Below the pieces are notes generated by a model. The model was not told the DNA's origin and ran no database searches. It saw only the letters and a list, made by a program, of their open reading frames with translations. This document shows, piece by piece, positions 46,359 to 56,012 of a DNA stretch of 64,000 bases (the stretch's first letter is position 1; each line of letters begins with the position of its first letter). Source of the DNA: Paenibacillus sp. TCA20. GTDB lineage: Bacteria; Bacillota; Bacilli; Paenibacillales; Paenibacillaceae. The DNA is taken from contig NZ_BBIW01000007.1 of NCBI RefSeq assembly GCF_000732325.1, forward strand, positions 186,001-250,000, in the 5' to 3' direction. Position numbers and translations under genes: made by a program.

Positions 46359-48031
46359 TGCGAGGAGATGCCTGCCGTCAACTCATCACTAAGGGTGACG
46401 GGCAGCTTGCCCTTGAACGGAATCGAACCAAGCAACGCTCTTGCCACGCTTCTCATCGTTAGCGGCCTGCTCTCATAAGCCGCAATGTATACTTTAATAT
46501 CGGGAAATGCCATAAGGTCATAGGGATTGCGTGTAGCGACCACCGCAAGCGGCTTGCCCGTAGCCTGCAGCTGTTTCACCAGCTCTGCCTGCTCAGAATA
46601 GAAGTGTGCATTATAGGTAGCGATCACAATCTGCTCAATATCCGGGCTTGCTGCTGCGGTGATGACTGATCCGATCTGCTCAGCCACTTCTGCTGCCGCT
46701 ATACTAAGGTCTTCTACATGAATTCCCTGCTCGATCAGCGCAGCACCAAGACTCAGCTGATCCTTGATCTTCTCATCGGCAATGGTCATCGCTGAGGATG
46801 CTACTGTCACAGCAAGCACCTTCTTCCCAGACAACGGAAGCATGCCTGCATCATCACGAACGAGCGTCATGCTGCGTTCACTGATTCGGCGAGCGATGTC
46901 CCCATGCTCTGCAAGCCCGACGCCCGCTGGCAAGCCGTTCGCGTCGATAACGGGTGCAGCCTGCACCTCCTGAGGGAAGCTGCCATCCTCCATCATGATG
47001 CCGCGCCGGATCTTCAGCGACAGCAAACGGCGGACTGACTCATCGATTCGCTCTTCAGTAAGCCTGCCTGATAGCACAGCCTGTTCAATCGCTTGATATG
47101 CTCCAGTGAGCAGCTCATGGGTATGACTGATCAGCACGAGATCGGCTCCTGCTTCGAGCGCCATTACCGAAGCCTCCACAGTGCCGTAGGTATCGACAAT
47201 GGCATGCATCTCCATACAGTCGGTCATGATCACTCCCTCATAGCCCAGCTGATCTCTTAGCAGCCCTGTCAGTACAGAGGAAGACAGCGTCGCCGGCTTC
47301 TTCTCCGCTTCGAGTGCCGGGAAGTAGATGTGAGCAGACATAATAAAGTCCACTCCCTCTTCAATCGCCTTCACAAATGGCGACAGCTCCAGCCCTTTCA
47401 TTCGCTCCAAGTCATGGGGAACGATCGGCAGATCCAGATGCGAGTCAGCAGCTGTATCACCATGTCCAGGGAAATGCTTCGCACAAGCAGACACACCGGC
47501 ATCCTGATAGCCACGAACCGCCTGAGCACCATACTCGGCCACCATCTGTGCCGACTCACCGAAGGAGCGAACCCCAATCACCGGATTAAGCGGATTGTTG
47601 TTCACATCCAGAACCGGTGCAAAATTCAAATTAATGCCGAGCGCACTTAATTCCTTGCCACTGGCCAGGGCCGCTTCATAAGCATCATCACTTGCGCCTG
47701 CAGCTGCAATCGCCATATTACCAGGGAATAAGGTAATTCCATCCGCTATACGAGCCACCATCCCGCCCTCCTGATCAATGGATATCAGCAGCGGCAGCTG
47801 GCTGGCCTCCCTTGCAGTAGATTGCAGCTGATAAGTAAGCTGAGCTACCTGTCCGGGACCCTCTACGTTCCGGGCAAAATAAATAATGCCCCCGACAGGA
47901 TGCGCCTTGATAAATTCTACGAGCGGCACTGTCAATTCTGGACCCGGGAGTCCGCACAGCAGCAATTGACCGATTTTTTCACGCAGACTTAAACGAGCAA
48001 GCAGTGCTTCTACATTGGAATTTGAATTCAT
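46355..48031 (-). CDS. nagZ: Beta-N-acetylhexosaminidase, GH3 NagZ type
   Basis: 558 residues. GH3 catalytic domain with KHFPGHGDTAADSHLDLP (the NagZ His/Asp dyad loop) and nucleophile Asp in IMTDCMEMHAI, plus a C-terminal GH3_C-like domain (residues ~380-558), as in the two-domain NagZ/YbbD of Bacillus. Removes GlcNAc from muropeptides. No signal peptide seen, unlike secreted YbbD, so action may be intracellular. Start ATG eight bases after GGAG, five bases after the namZ stop. In operon namZ-nagZ-anmK. Confidence 0.9.
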   Translation of the reverse strand: MNSNSNVEALLARLSLREKIGQLLLCGLPGPELTVPLVEFIKAHPVGGIIYFARNVEGPGQVAQLTYQLQSTAREASQLPLLISIDQEGGMVARIADGITLFPGNMAIAAAGASDDAYEAALASGKELSALGINLNFAPVLDVNNNPLNPVIGVRSFGESAQMVAEYGAQAVRGYQDAGVSACAKHFPGHGDTAADSHLDLPIVPHDLERMKGLELSPFVKAIEEGVDFIMSAHIYFPALEAEKKPATLSSSVLTGLLRDQLGYEGVIMTDCMEMHAIVDTYGTVEASVMALEAGADLVLISHTHELLTGAYQAIEQAVLSGRLTEERIDESVRRLLSLKIRRGIMMEDGSFPQEVQAAPVIDANGLPAGVGLAEHGDIARRISERSMTLVRDDAGMLPLSGKKVLAVTVASSAMTIADEKIKDQLSLGAALIEQGIHVEDLSIAAAEVAEQIGSVITAAASPDIEQIVIATYNAHFYSEQAELVKQLQATGKPLAVVATRNPYDLMAFPDIKVYIAAYESRPLTMRSVARALLGSIPFKGKLPVTLSDELTAGISSQ

Positions 48032-48035
48032 GTTC

Positions 48036-49208
48036 TCAGCTCCCATAGATCAGATAAGATGCTCTTCTCTCACGCCATTTCTCTTCATCCTGATGCCAAT
48101 TCGCCATGATCTGCCGAAGTCCTTCTTCGTCCCGAACCCGTTCTCTAATTTCCTTTCCTCCTGTGAGGAGATCTATAAAATAACGGTTGCCTTCTGGAGG
48201 AGGCGAAGTCCATTCGAAGTGCTGAGGGTGCGAGCGTGCAATTTCATGCAGCAGCATCAGCCCTGTCTCTACTGCTTTGAATTGGTCTCTATCCGTAATG
48301 AACAGCCGAACGCCCCCGCACAGTACGCCTTGATGCTTGGAATACACAGGTGCAGCATATACGGGATGAATATGGACACCGGGAAGCTGATGAGCTTCCA
48401 TTTGCCGTGCAATTCGCTCACCCTCCATCCAAGGTGCGCCTATCCACTCAAAGGGTCTGGTCGTACCTCGTCCTTCAGACACATTCGTCCCTTCAAACAA
48501 ACAAGTCCCTGCATAGACCTCAGCCGTTTCTGGTGAGGGAATATTGGGTGACGGCATCATCCAGGGCTGCCCCGTCTCGGCATAGGTCATGGATCGCCTC
48601 CAGCCTTCAAGCCTGACGACATCCAGCTCGCATCCGCTCCCCTCTTCCTTGTTCCGCATCATGGCAATCTCTCCGATCGTCATCCCATAGCGTATTGGCA
48701 TATGCCAGGCACCCACGAAGGATTCATAGCCTTGCTGCAGGATGCCTCCTTCTACCTTCATTCCCCCCATTGGATTGATTCGATCAAGAACAAGCAGTGA
48801 CTTTCCGCTGGCACCACAAGCATCCATTATATAGAAGAGAGTAGACAGATATGTATAGAAGCGTACTCCTGCATCCTGCATATCAAAAATAACTGTATCC
48901 ACCTGTTCCAGCATTTCCGGCGTCGGTGTCTTCTGCTTGCCGTACAGGCTGAATACGGGAATTCCAAGCACAGGATGCATCTCATCCTCGAACGGAACTC
49001 CTGCCTGACGTTCACCGTACAGACCGTGTTCTCCCGCAAACAAGGCGGTCAGCCGGCTGCTCTTAAGCTGCGCACATATCTCGATCGTCGTCCTGAAATC
49101 AGCCGTTATACCTGTAGGGTTCGTAACCAGCCCTATTCGTTTGCCATCAAGAAATGGATGCGATAATTCGGATAACTGATCAGCTCCGGTAAGTACATTT
49201 GCCGTCAT
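48036..49208 (-). CDS. namZ: Exo-beta-N-acetylmuramidase NamZ (DUF1343)
   Basis: 390 residues, DUF1343/YbbC family: GKRIGLVTNPTGI, FAGEHGLYGERQAG, VIFDMQDAGVRFYTY, LLVLDRINPMGG, and C-terminal YFIDLLTGG. B. subtilis NamZ (YbbC) releases MurNAc from the non-reducing end of peptidoglycan fragments after NagZ has removed GlcNAc. No signal peptide is visible from this start (ATG behind GGGAGGGG). Adjacent nagZ and anmK complete a muropeptide-recycling set. Confidence 0.9.
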   Translation of the reverse strand: MTANVLTGADQLSELSHPFLDGKRIGLVTNPTGITADFRTTIEICAQLKSSRLTALFAGEHGLYGERQAGVPFEDEMHPVLGIPVFSLYGKQKTPTPEMLEQVDTVIFDMQDAGVRFYTYLSTLFYIMDACGASGKSLLVLDRINPMGGMKVEGGILQQGYESFVGAWHMPIRYGMTIGEIAMMRNKEEGSGCELDVVRLEGWRRSMTYAETGQPWMMPSPNIPSPETAEVYAGTCLFEGTNVSEGRGTTRPFEWIGAPWMEGERIARQMEAHQLPGVHIHPVYAAPVYSKHQGVLCGGVRLFITDRDQFKAVETGLMLLHEIARSHPQHFEWTSPPPEGNRYFIDLLTGGKEIRERVRDEEGLRQIMANWHQDEEKWRERRASYLIYGS

Positions 49209-49231
49209 GCCATCCCCTCCCTTGGTTATAG

Positions 49232-49274
49232 AGAAGGCGCAGGACATCACCCTGCGCCTTCTTTGTTATTTTTG
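49232..49274. terminator. Hairpin between the SLH surface gene and namZ
   Basis: AGAAGGCGCAGG/CCTGCGCCTTCT perfect 12-bp stem. T-rich on the plus side (TTTGTTATTTTT); on the minus strand the tail is weaker, yet it sits right after the stop at 49266 and should close that gene. Confidence 0.75.
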
Positions 49275-52200
49275 AAGCAAATTATATATAAGCTGTGCAG
49301 TTTCTGCTCTAGTCAGTGTGTCATGCGGATCGAAGCTGCCGTCCGTTCTTCCGCTGATAAGCCCTTCGCGCGTAGCGGCAAGTATTGCTTCCTGCGCCCA
49401 ATCGCTAGCTGTGCTCATATCGGTGAACGAATGAGCGTTGTTCGGCGTGCCTTCCGTTATTTCCATATGCTCGAACAGTCTCATCAACACGACTACCGCT
49501 TCTTCCCTCGTCATCTGATCCAGAGGACGGAAGTGCCCCCCGCTTCCCTGCATAATGCCTAGCTGCTCAGCCGCAGCAACCGCATTTGCATAGTAGGCTT
49601 GATCTGCCACATCTTCAAACGAGGATGCATCTTCTGAACGATCAATTCCCAAGCTGCGCATGGCCATTACCGCAAAATCCGCGCGGCTCACGGATGCGTT
49701 CGGTTTGAAATTAAGTTCTGAAGTTCCTTTCACGATATGCCTCGCTGCCATTTTTTCTGTTATTTCCTTAGCCCAATGGTTCTGCATATCATGAAACATG
49801 ATGTGATATTCCATTACTGCAATCAGCCCTGTTCCATCGGTCTCAAAAGTAACAACCCCATCTTTCCATTTGCCATAGATATATTTAGCTCCCGTGGCAT
49901 GAACCCTATATATCCCTGCATATTCAGGATCAATATCCGAGGTGTTGATCTGCCAATTTACTTGAACTGGAGCGGCAAGAGCAGTAAGACTGCGGTCTCC
50001 TGAATACCAATGAATATCTGCAACAAGATTTGAAGGCTGCAGAGCAGGTGTCGTTTTTGCTGCTTCTATCCACCCACGACTCTCGTCATCAAGTACAAAC
50101 TTGATGTGTAAAGTGAGCCATTCCTCCTCCATTGCCTCACCTTGCATAGCTGCATAGGGAACCACAATATTTAGGGAGCCTGTGTGAATATGAAGATCCT
50201 TCTGCTCTTCATGCAACAGTCTCAAGCCTTCCGTCTCTATTTGTAGCTGCGGTTGTCCAGACTCTCCTGGAATACCTTCCTGCCTGATCGTAATATATTC
50301 TTCCGTCTGAGTGAGAGCTTCAGAGATATCCTTCTGAGCTATCACGGCTTTACCATCGGATGTAACTTGAACTGAAATGATTCCCTTTTCAATGACCGGA
50401 TTACGCTTCTGCTCCTCAGAGCTTCCGCCGCCAGCTTGATTACCCGTGTTTCCTGTACCCGGATTATCTGTCCCTGGATTACCACCGAATTTACCTGTTG
50501 AGAAATGCCATATATCCGATTTTGTAGAGCCACTGTGTTCATCTTCAGCTACGGCATACCATTGATACACCGAATTATTCGCAAGCCCTGACCAATTTAC
50601 ACTGGCCTCACTTCCGCTATCGATACCTGCTGCCTTATCAATCAGCTCATTCGTATACACCTTAATGCCTGCATAGTCTGTAGCTACTCTCTTCAGCTTG
50701 CCTTGCAAGTCCAGATCAAGTGAAAATTCGTCCTTCCCCGGATACTCGGTTGGATCATAATAGTTGTAATCATCTAAGAGAGGCGAGTATGTCTTCATGT
50801 GCAGCTTGTTGTTCTGCATATCAAATTGCATGAGCCGGATATAACCAAGTCCACCCGCTTCTGCTCCTTGGTAATCTGCCAGCATCTGATAGACACTGCG
50901 ATCCGGTGTACCGTCTCCGTCATCATCGATCTCATCTACCTTCAACTCCGCATCATGATAATGCCCCGACAATGCGGCAATTACATTCTCATTCGGAAGG
51001 ATGACCTCTTCGTAGACTTTGTCAGCAATTGGTGCACGGTTACCGGATACGAGCAGGTATTCATGGAAGGCTAGAATCGCCTTCCGCTCCGGATATTTAG
51101 CGAGCACCTCGTTCATCCAGTCAATCTCCGGCTGACCCAAGCCCCAGCCCATGTACACAATAATAAAATCGTTACCGTTTGATGAAATAAGGTCATAATG
51201 CCCCATATTATTTTTGTAGGACTCTCCGTAATGCGGTTGATCCTCAAAACGCCAAGCCCCAAAGTATTTCCAGTACTCGTCATAGGTACCAAACTGATTA
51301 GATACATCGTGATTTCCTGCAAGTACTCCATAAGGAATATTGGCTTCCTCGAGTACCTTCATGTTCTTATCCGCCTCTATCCATTGATACTCCTTGTCGG
51401 ATTCATCAACAATATCCCCGGTATGAATTACATATTTAATTTTTTGCTCTTCTTTCTGATTACCAATCCAGTTCGCAATCTTGCGGTAGGTTTCTGGATA
51501 GCTTTCTGAGTAGTACTGTGTATCGGACATCCATACGAATGAAAAATCATACGGATCTTCGCTCACAGGCAGCTCATCCTGCACCATCATCTGAATTTTA
51601 CCGCCGCTCCGATAATTGCCCGCAGTAACCATCGCCTCAAGCTTAAAATCCTCATCTCCTGCAATTTGCTGGTCAAGCAGCTCCCACTTTTGCTGATCAG
51701 GACGGAACGCGTACAGGCTGACTTTACGTCCTTCAAGCGACTTCCCAACCCACTCCAGCAGTACTTGATCGGTATCTTTGACTGACGAATTCAGCTTAGC
51801 CTCAAATCGGTGATACGGAAATTGCTCCATGGAATCGTCTGTCAGATATTGACCATCAACATTTGCAATTTGAGTATAGTCTCCCTTAGTCATTGCCTTT
51901 TCTCCGGCAGGCACTTCTTCTTTAGGCGGCTCTACGTCTGCTGCATTACGGTATCCTTTGAAGGATTCCAACTGTTTAGCATCATGCAGATAACCTTTGT
52001 AAAAGGATACGTCCATCACATCGGAGGCAGGATCAGTAACCTTAATTTTGAGCTCTGCATTTAGCGCCACATCTTCTGCACCGTTCTTAGGAGATACCAG
52101 CTCAGGTTTCAGTGGATTTTCTTCCGGAACGATGAATCGGATTGCGACCTCGCTCATATTTCCTGCCTGATCCTCTGCTTGGATCTTCAGCTGGTGTTCG

Positions 52201-55154
52201 CCAGCCGATAGTTTGGAGGACGATGTCTCATAAGGCAGCGTTATCACTTCGCCGTCAAGCTCAGCATGGCTTTCCTTAACTCCTGCAAGCTCATCCGTGA
52301 TATGAGCATCAATCGTAAATTCACCACGGTACTCTTTTCCCTCTTCAAGGTTCGGATTAATGTTAGGCGCCGTGTTATCAACAATGACGCTGGCACTGAC
52401 CCTTTCCTCCCCCGCTTCTGCAGTGAGATCATGCTCGCCATCCTCTGCCTTTCTTGTGTCCCAGGCATATGCCGTTGATCTCAGCTCTTCAGCAGTCAGA
52501 TTAAATGCAAAATCAATATACTCATAGCGACCTGAGCTGTCTCCCATTTTGATCTCTTCTTGGGGGTTAGAATAGCTCGGATCATATACTACGGTTCCAT
52601 CTGCAAGGACGAGACGAATATTACGAATCTGAAAATCATCCTTATTCTCTTCTTCACGCTCATCAAAAGGCGACGACTTGGAGCCTGCGCGAATGGAAAG
52701 AACGTTATTCCCTTCACGGAATCGCTGCGCATCAATCGGCACTGTCAGCGTTTCATACTGATTAATCGGATCCTGAAAGGTGTGAAGGATTTCCTCTCCG
52801 CTGGTTACCGCATTTTTGAAATAATAATTAACGCCAATCACTTCAAATGCAAAATAAGCATCGTGCTCAAGGGCATCAAACGTTTCCTCAGCAGGAACGG
52901 CTTTGTCATCTATGAACAGCTCAATATCCTGCTCTCCTTCAACACCTTGTGTTCCTTTGATCATTGTATTACCGCTAATGATCTGATCTTCCTGTACATT
53001 CAAGCGCAGCTCATCTGACTGGACATTGCCAGTAATCTCCACGAATTTAGGTTCAGTCTGCCGCTCGTTCGTCCCATCGGACAGCTCCAGATAATACTCC
53101 AGCTGTTTGCTGCCTATAAGCTCAGGAGAATAGACCGTATAGTGATAATTAGAATCGTCATAGGATAAGTACAAGTATCTTTTTGTAAACTCGGAATCCT
53201 TATCCGTCTTATAAAATAAGACAACTGATTTGACAGAAGTATGGTCTGTTACCCCAAAGGCCATTTTTATGTTATTAAGCTGGTCCACAGTATCAGGTAC
53301 ATCAGCAAATTGCAGGACAGGTGCTTCAGGATCAGTCTCTAACTGCACAGGAACAGACGGAATCTGTACAGGATCAACCACACCTGGGGTTGCGTCCAGC
53401 AGACCTGCACTGTATTTCAGCATTTCTGTTCTTCCGCCAGTCGGATAACGATAGAAAATACCTTTGTCTGCTTGTGTCTCATCATCGTTATCATACGCTG
53501 CAGAGGCTATGTCTATATGAGTATTTGTGCCGATAACAGCAGCCCGCTTACCTCCGTTGGCCATACCGTCAGAGTAGACTCTATACAGATTGTCATTCTC
53601 AACTAAATTACTGCCATAGTTGGCATTGAAATCGGCCGCTGTTTTATCTCCATTCGCTGAATTAATGACCCAGAAGACGATCGTTTCCTGCGATGAGATC
53701 ATCATTTCTTCATGATCTGTAGGCCATATAACGTCTGCTGACGGACCAGAGTCCGTATAGCGGTAGTACAGCTTATAATTCTTCAAATTAATGTCCTGAT
53801 TAGTATTGTTATACACCTCAATAAACTCATATCCATCGGCCCCACCGACATTTGTTGAATCTGGGACAAGTTCGGTTACAAGCAAGGCTGGGACCTCATT
53901 GTAATCGACATCTGCCTGTTCGACGTTGACCGTATATTGTTCAGTTCGTGAGACTGCTCCATGAGCTTCAGCTTCTATATAATAGATCAGCTGCGGATCC
54001 GTCAAAGAAGTCTTTGGAATGGAGGCCGTGTAGTTCATGCCTTCCGCTTTACTCATATTCAGAACATGGAATTCTGTCTCCGACATACTCCGGTAATAAA
54101 CGGCAGCTGTGACGGTTGCCTGCTGCTGTGCTGCCTCGATCTGAGCAGCTTCTTCCAGCATGTTCTGATCAGTGATCTGCTGCTCTGCTGCTGCTTCCAT
54201 CTCAGGAATTGCAACTGAAGCCTCCACATCTTCTGCCTGTTGATCTGCTGTTTCTTCTTCCACAACGCCATCTGGTGCACCCGCTGCTTCGGCTTGTTGC
54301 TCTGCTTCATTCTCTCCAGCACTCTCATAAGTATCTTCTATCACAGTTGGATTCTCGTTTAAGCTCGAAGAAGCGGATTCATCTTGTTCATTCTTGTCTA
54401 CAGCTTCAGCTGCAGACAAATCAGCTCCCTGTCCAGCTATGCTAATGTCCGCTTGGATCAAGACATCTTCATCTATACTGACCGAAGTAACCGGGATATG
54501 TAATATCACCGGAGCCTGCACTTCCTCCTGCGGCCTCAACTGCTCTGAAGCTACTGAACCCGGGGTAGCAGCACCTCTGCGCTCATAGATTGTCTGCTCA
54601 CCACCAGATGTTGGAGGGTAATAGTGCGCACTTGTTCCTTCACTGACATCATCAGATAAATAGTTTGCATTGGCCAACGGTTTACCGCTGCTATCCTGTA
54701 CAATAACTCCCCTTTTTCCTCCATTAGCAAATCCGTCAAATCCTGTTACTTGGATAATCTGAGATGAAGTCAGTCCTGTTCCAAAATGAATATTAAAATC
54801 ATCCAAACCTACTCCCGTTTTGTTGTACCACATCACCATAGCTTGTCCAGATGGAATAACTACGTTATCTGGAACAACAAACGCCTTGTTCGATCCGGGA
54901 TTATCTGTGTAGTTATAAATCAAAGAATAATTGCTCAAATTCAGATCTGATCCTGATGCATTGTACAACTCAAAAAATTCATAAGCTTCTGCTCCCAGAT
55001 TATCCGGATGTATTTCGGTAACGAATAAATCTGATTTGGCAGCTGCCAGTTCAACACCCTCCTCTGCCCGCATGACACCGGCCGGAGCCCAGAGTCCTGC
55101 GAGCATTGATCCAAGACACAATAAAGATAATCTTTTCTGCCATTTTCTTAACAA
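49266..55154 (-). CDS. Giant S-layer-anchored lamin-tail/metallophosphatase protein
   Basis: 1962 residues, TTG start. Signal peptide; two lamin-tail domains (about 40-180 and 420-560; VTEIHPDNLGAEAYEFFELYN, VTELVPDSTNVGGADGYEFIEVYN); between them an acidic Ala/Glu/Gln linker (~235-350). Ig-like/FN3 regions follow. Metallophosphatase domain (~1205-1470) with DTQYY, GDIVDE, GNHD and GHYHDAE; the first metal motif is DTQ instead of DxH. Three SLH domains close the protein (~1785-1962). Wall-anchored, probably hydrolysing extracellular phosphoesters. It lies among cell-wall recycling genes, perhaps degrading nucleotides or teichoic acid debris. Confidence 0.9.
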   Translation of the reverse strand: MLRKWQKRLSLLCLGSMLAGLWAPAGVMRAEEGVELAAAKSDLFVTEIHPDNLGAEAYEFFELYNASGSDLNLSNYSLIYNYTDNPGSNKAFVVPDNVVIPSGQAMVMWYNKTGVGLDDFNIHFGTGLTSSQIIQVTGFDGFANGGKRGVIVQDSSGKPLANANYLSDDVSEGTSAHYYPPTSGGEQTIYERRGAATPGSVASEQLRPQEEVQAPVILHIPVTSVSIDEDVLIQADISIAGQGADLSAAEAVDKNEQDESASSSLNENPTVIEDTYESAGENEAEQQAEAAGAPDGVVEEETADQQAEDVEASVAIPEMEAAAEQQITDQNMLEEAAQIEAAQQQATVTAAVYYRSMSETEFHVLNMSKAEGMNYTASIPKTSLTDPQLIYYIEAEAHGAVSRTEQYTVNVEQADVDYNEVPALLVTELVPDSTNVGGADGYEFIEVYNNTNQDINLKNYKLYYRYTDSGPSADVIWPTDHEEMMISSQETIVFWVINSANGDKTAADFNANYGSNLVENDNLYRVYSDGMANGGKRAAVIGTNTHIDIASAAYDNDDETQADKGIFYRYPTGGRTEMLKYSAGLLDATPGVVDPVQIPSVPVQLETDPEAPVLQFADVPDTVDQLNNIKMAFGVTDHTSVKSVVLFYKTDKDSEFTKRYLYLSYDDSNYHYTVYSPELIGSKQLEYYLELSDGTNERQTEPKFVEITGNVQSDELRLNVQEDQIISGNTMIKGTQGVEGEQDIELFIDDKAVPAEETFDALEHDAYFAFEVIGVNYYFKNAVTSGEEILHTFQDPINQYETLTVPIDAQRFREGNNVLSIRAGSKSSPFDEREEENKDDFQIRNIRLVLADGTVVYDPSYSNPQEEIKMGDSSGRYEYIDFAFNLTAEELRSTAYAWDTRKAEDGEHDLTAEAGEERVSASVIVDNTAPNINPNLEEGKEYRGEFTIDAHITDELAGVKESHAELDGEVITLPYETSSSKLSAGEHQLKIQAEDQAGNMSEVAIRFIVPEENPLKPELVSPKNGAEDVALNAELKIKVTDPASDVMDVSFYKGYLHDAKQLESFKGYRNAADVEPPKEEVPAGEKAMTKGDYTQIANVDGQYLTDDSMEQFPYHRFEAKLNSSVKDTDQVLLEWVGKSLEGRKVSLYAFRPDQQKWELLDQQIAGDEDFKLEAMVTAGNYRSGGKIQMMVQDELPVSEDPYDFSFVWMSDTQYYSESYPETYRKIANWIGNQKEEQKIKYVIHTGDIVDESDKEYQWIEADKNMKVLEEANIPYGVLAGNHDVSNQFGTYDEYWKYFGAWRFEDQPHYGESYKNNMGHYDLISSNGNDFIIVYMGWGLGQPEIDWMNEVLAKYPERKAILAFHEYLLVSGNRAPIADKVYEEVILPNENVIAALSGHYHDAELKVDEIDDDGDGTPDRSVYQMLADYQGAEAGGLGYIRLMQFDMQNNKLHMKTYSPLLDDYNYYDPTEYPGKDEFSLDLDLQGKLKRVATDYAGIKVYTNELIDKAAGIDSGSEASVNWSGLANNSVYQWYAVAEDEHSGSTKSDIWHFSTGKFGGNPGTDNPGTGNTGNQAGGGSSEEQKRNPVIEKGIISVQVTSDGKAVIAQKDISEALTQTEEYITIRQEGIPGESGQPQLQIETEGLRLLHEEQKDLHIHTGSLNIVVPYAAMQGEAMEEEWLTLHIKFVLDDESRGWIEAAKTTPALQPSNLVADIHWYSGDRSLTALAAPVQVNWQINTSDIDPEYAGIYRVHATGAKYIYGKWKDGVVTFETDGTGLIAVMEYHIMFHDMQNHWAKEITEKMAARHIVKGTSELNFKPNASVSRADFAVMAMRSLGIDRSEDASSFEDVADQAYYANAVAAAEQLGIMQGSGGHFRPLDQMTREEAVVVLMRLFEHMEITEGTPNNAHSFTDMSTASDWAQEAILAATREGLISGRTDGSFDPHDTLTRAETAQLIYNLLQK

Positions 55155-55288
55155 ACTGCTTCACTCCTGTATTTTGTAGTAGATAAAGCCATGATAGAAT
55201 ATAACTTCCTTTATCAGGCTAAATCGACTGTGTAAACAGAACACGAGGAGTATGTAAAAACAAACCATTAAACTGTAAAACATTACAT

Positions 55289-55987
55289 TTATTTTACGCT
55301 CGGCGTCATTCCTTTCTCAGACCACTCATCTGCGGCAGGCTCTTCTTCCTCCTCAATCAAATTAGCCGTCACCTTGTACATATAAATGCCCATCATACCG
55401 TTAAACAGCACGAGGAAGCCGACTGCCGTCAGCGCGAGCAGCACCGTAAGACATACTGTCTGGAAGAAGGCCCCGACAGTGTACCCCGGATGCCTCAGGA
55501 GCAGCTTGACACTCTCTCCCATCGCCTTGAAGATCCCCATCTCCTTCTGCAGAACGAGCTGGAACGTATGGAATTGAGAGATGAACGCCATGATGACAAA
55601 ATATGTCTGAAATACCGCAATAATCGTATAAAACATGCCTTCTTTGCCGCCGTAATACCACCAGGTGGACCAGAGAATGAACACGAGCAGCGATACGAAC
55701 AGCCCCATGATTACCGCGGGAAAATACCCTCTTCTCATTCCAGCAAGTAAATCCTTTAATCCATTCCTTCTGCTCTTCCGCTCCATCTTGTGATGGAATA
55801 CATTCAGTACACCCAAGAACAGCGGCATATAAATGAAGGGAATGATGATCAAGGCAGCGGTTATGGGCAGCAGCAGCACAGCAGGAATCAGAATTAATGA
55901 ACTGATCACACTGTATAGGGCAACGGGAATGATCTCCCGATAAATCTCCGCTCCCGTCTTGACCAGCACCTCACTCAGCTTACGCAT
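55289..55987 (-). CDS. DUF624 (YesL-like) membrane protein
   Basis: 232 residues with about six membrane helices; the LKDLLAGMRRGYFPAVIMGLF and LLLRHPGYTVGAFFQ segments fit YesL/DUF624, proteins commonly encoded beside CUT1 importers but of unknown action. Start ATG behind AAGGGGTG. 22 bases after the ATPase gene, so part of the importer operon. Acidic C-terminal tail (EEEEEPAADE). Confidence 0.82.
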   Translation of the reverse strand: MRKLSEVLVKTGAEIYREIIPVALYSVISSLILIPAVLLLPITAALIIIPFIYMPLFLGVLNVFHHKMERKSRRNGLKDLLAGMRRGYFPAVIMGLFVSLLVFILWSTWWYYGGKEGMFYTIIAVFQTYFVIMAFISQFHTFQLVLQKEMGIFKAMGESVKLLLRHPGYTVGAFFQTVCLTVLLALTAVGFLVLFNGMMGIYMYKVTANLIEEEEEPAADEWSEKGMTPSVK

Positions 55988-56012
55988 CACATTTCACCCC
56001 TTGTTCTTATTC

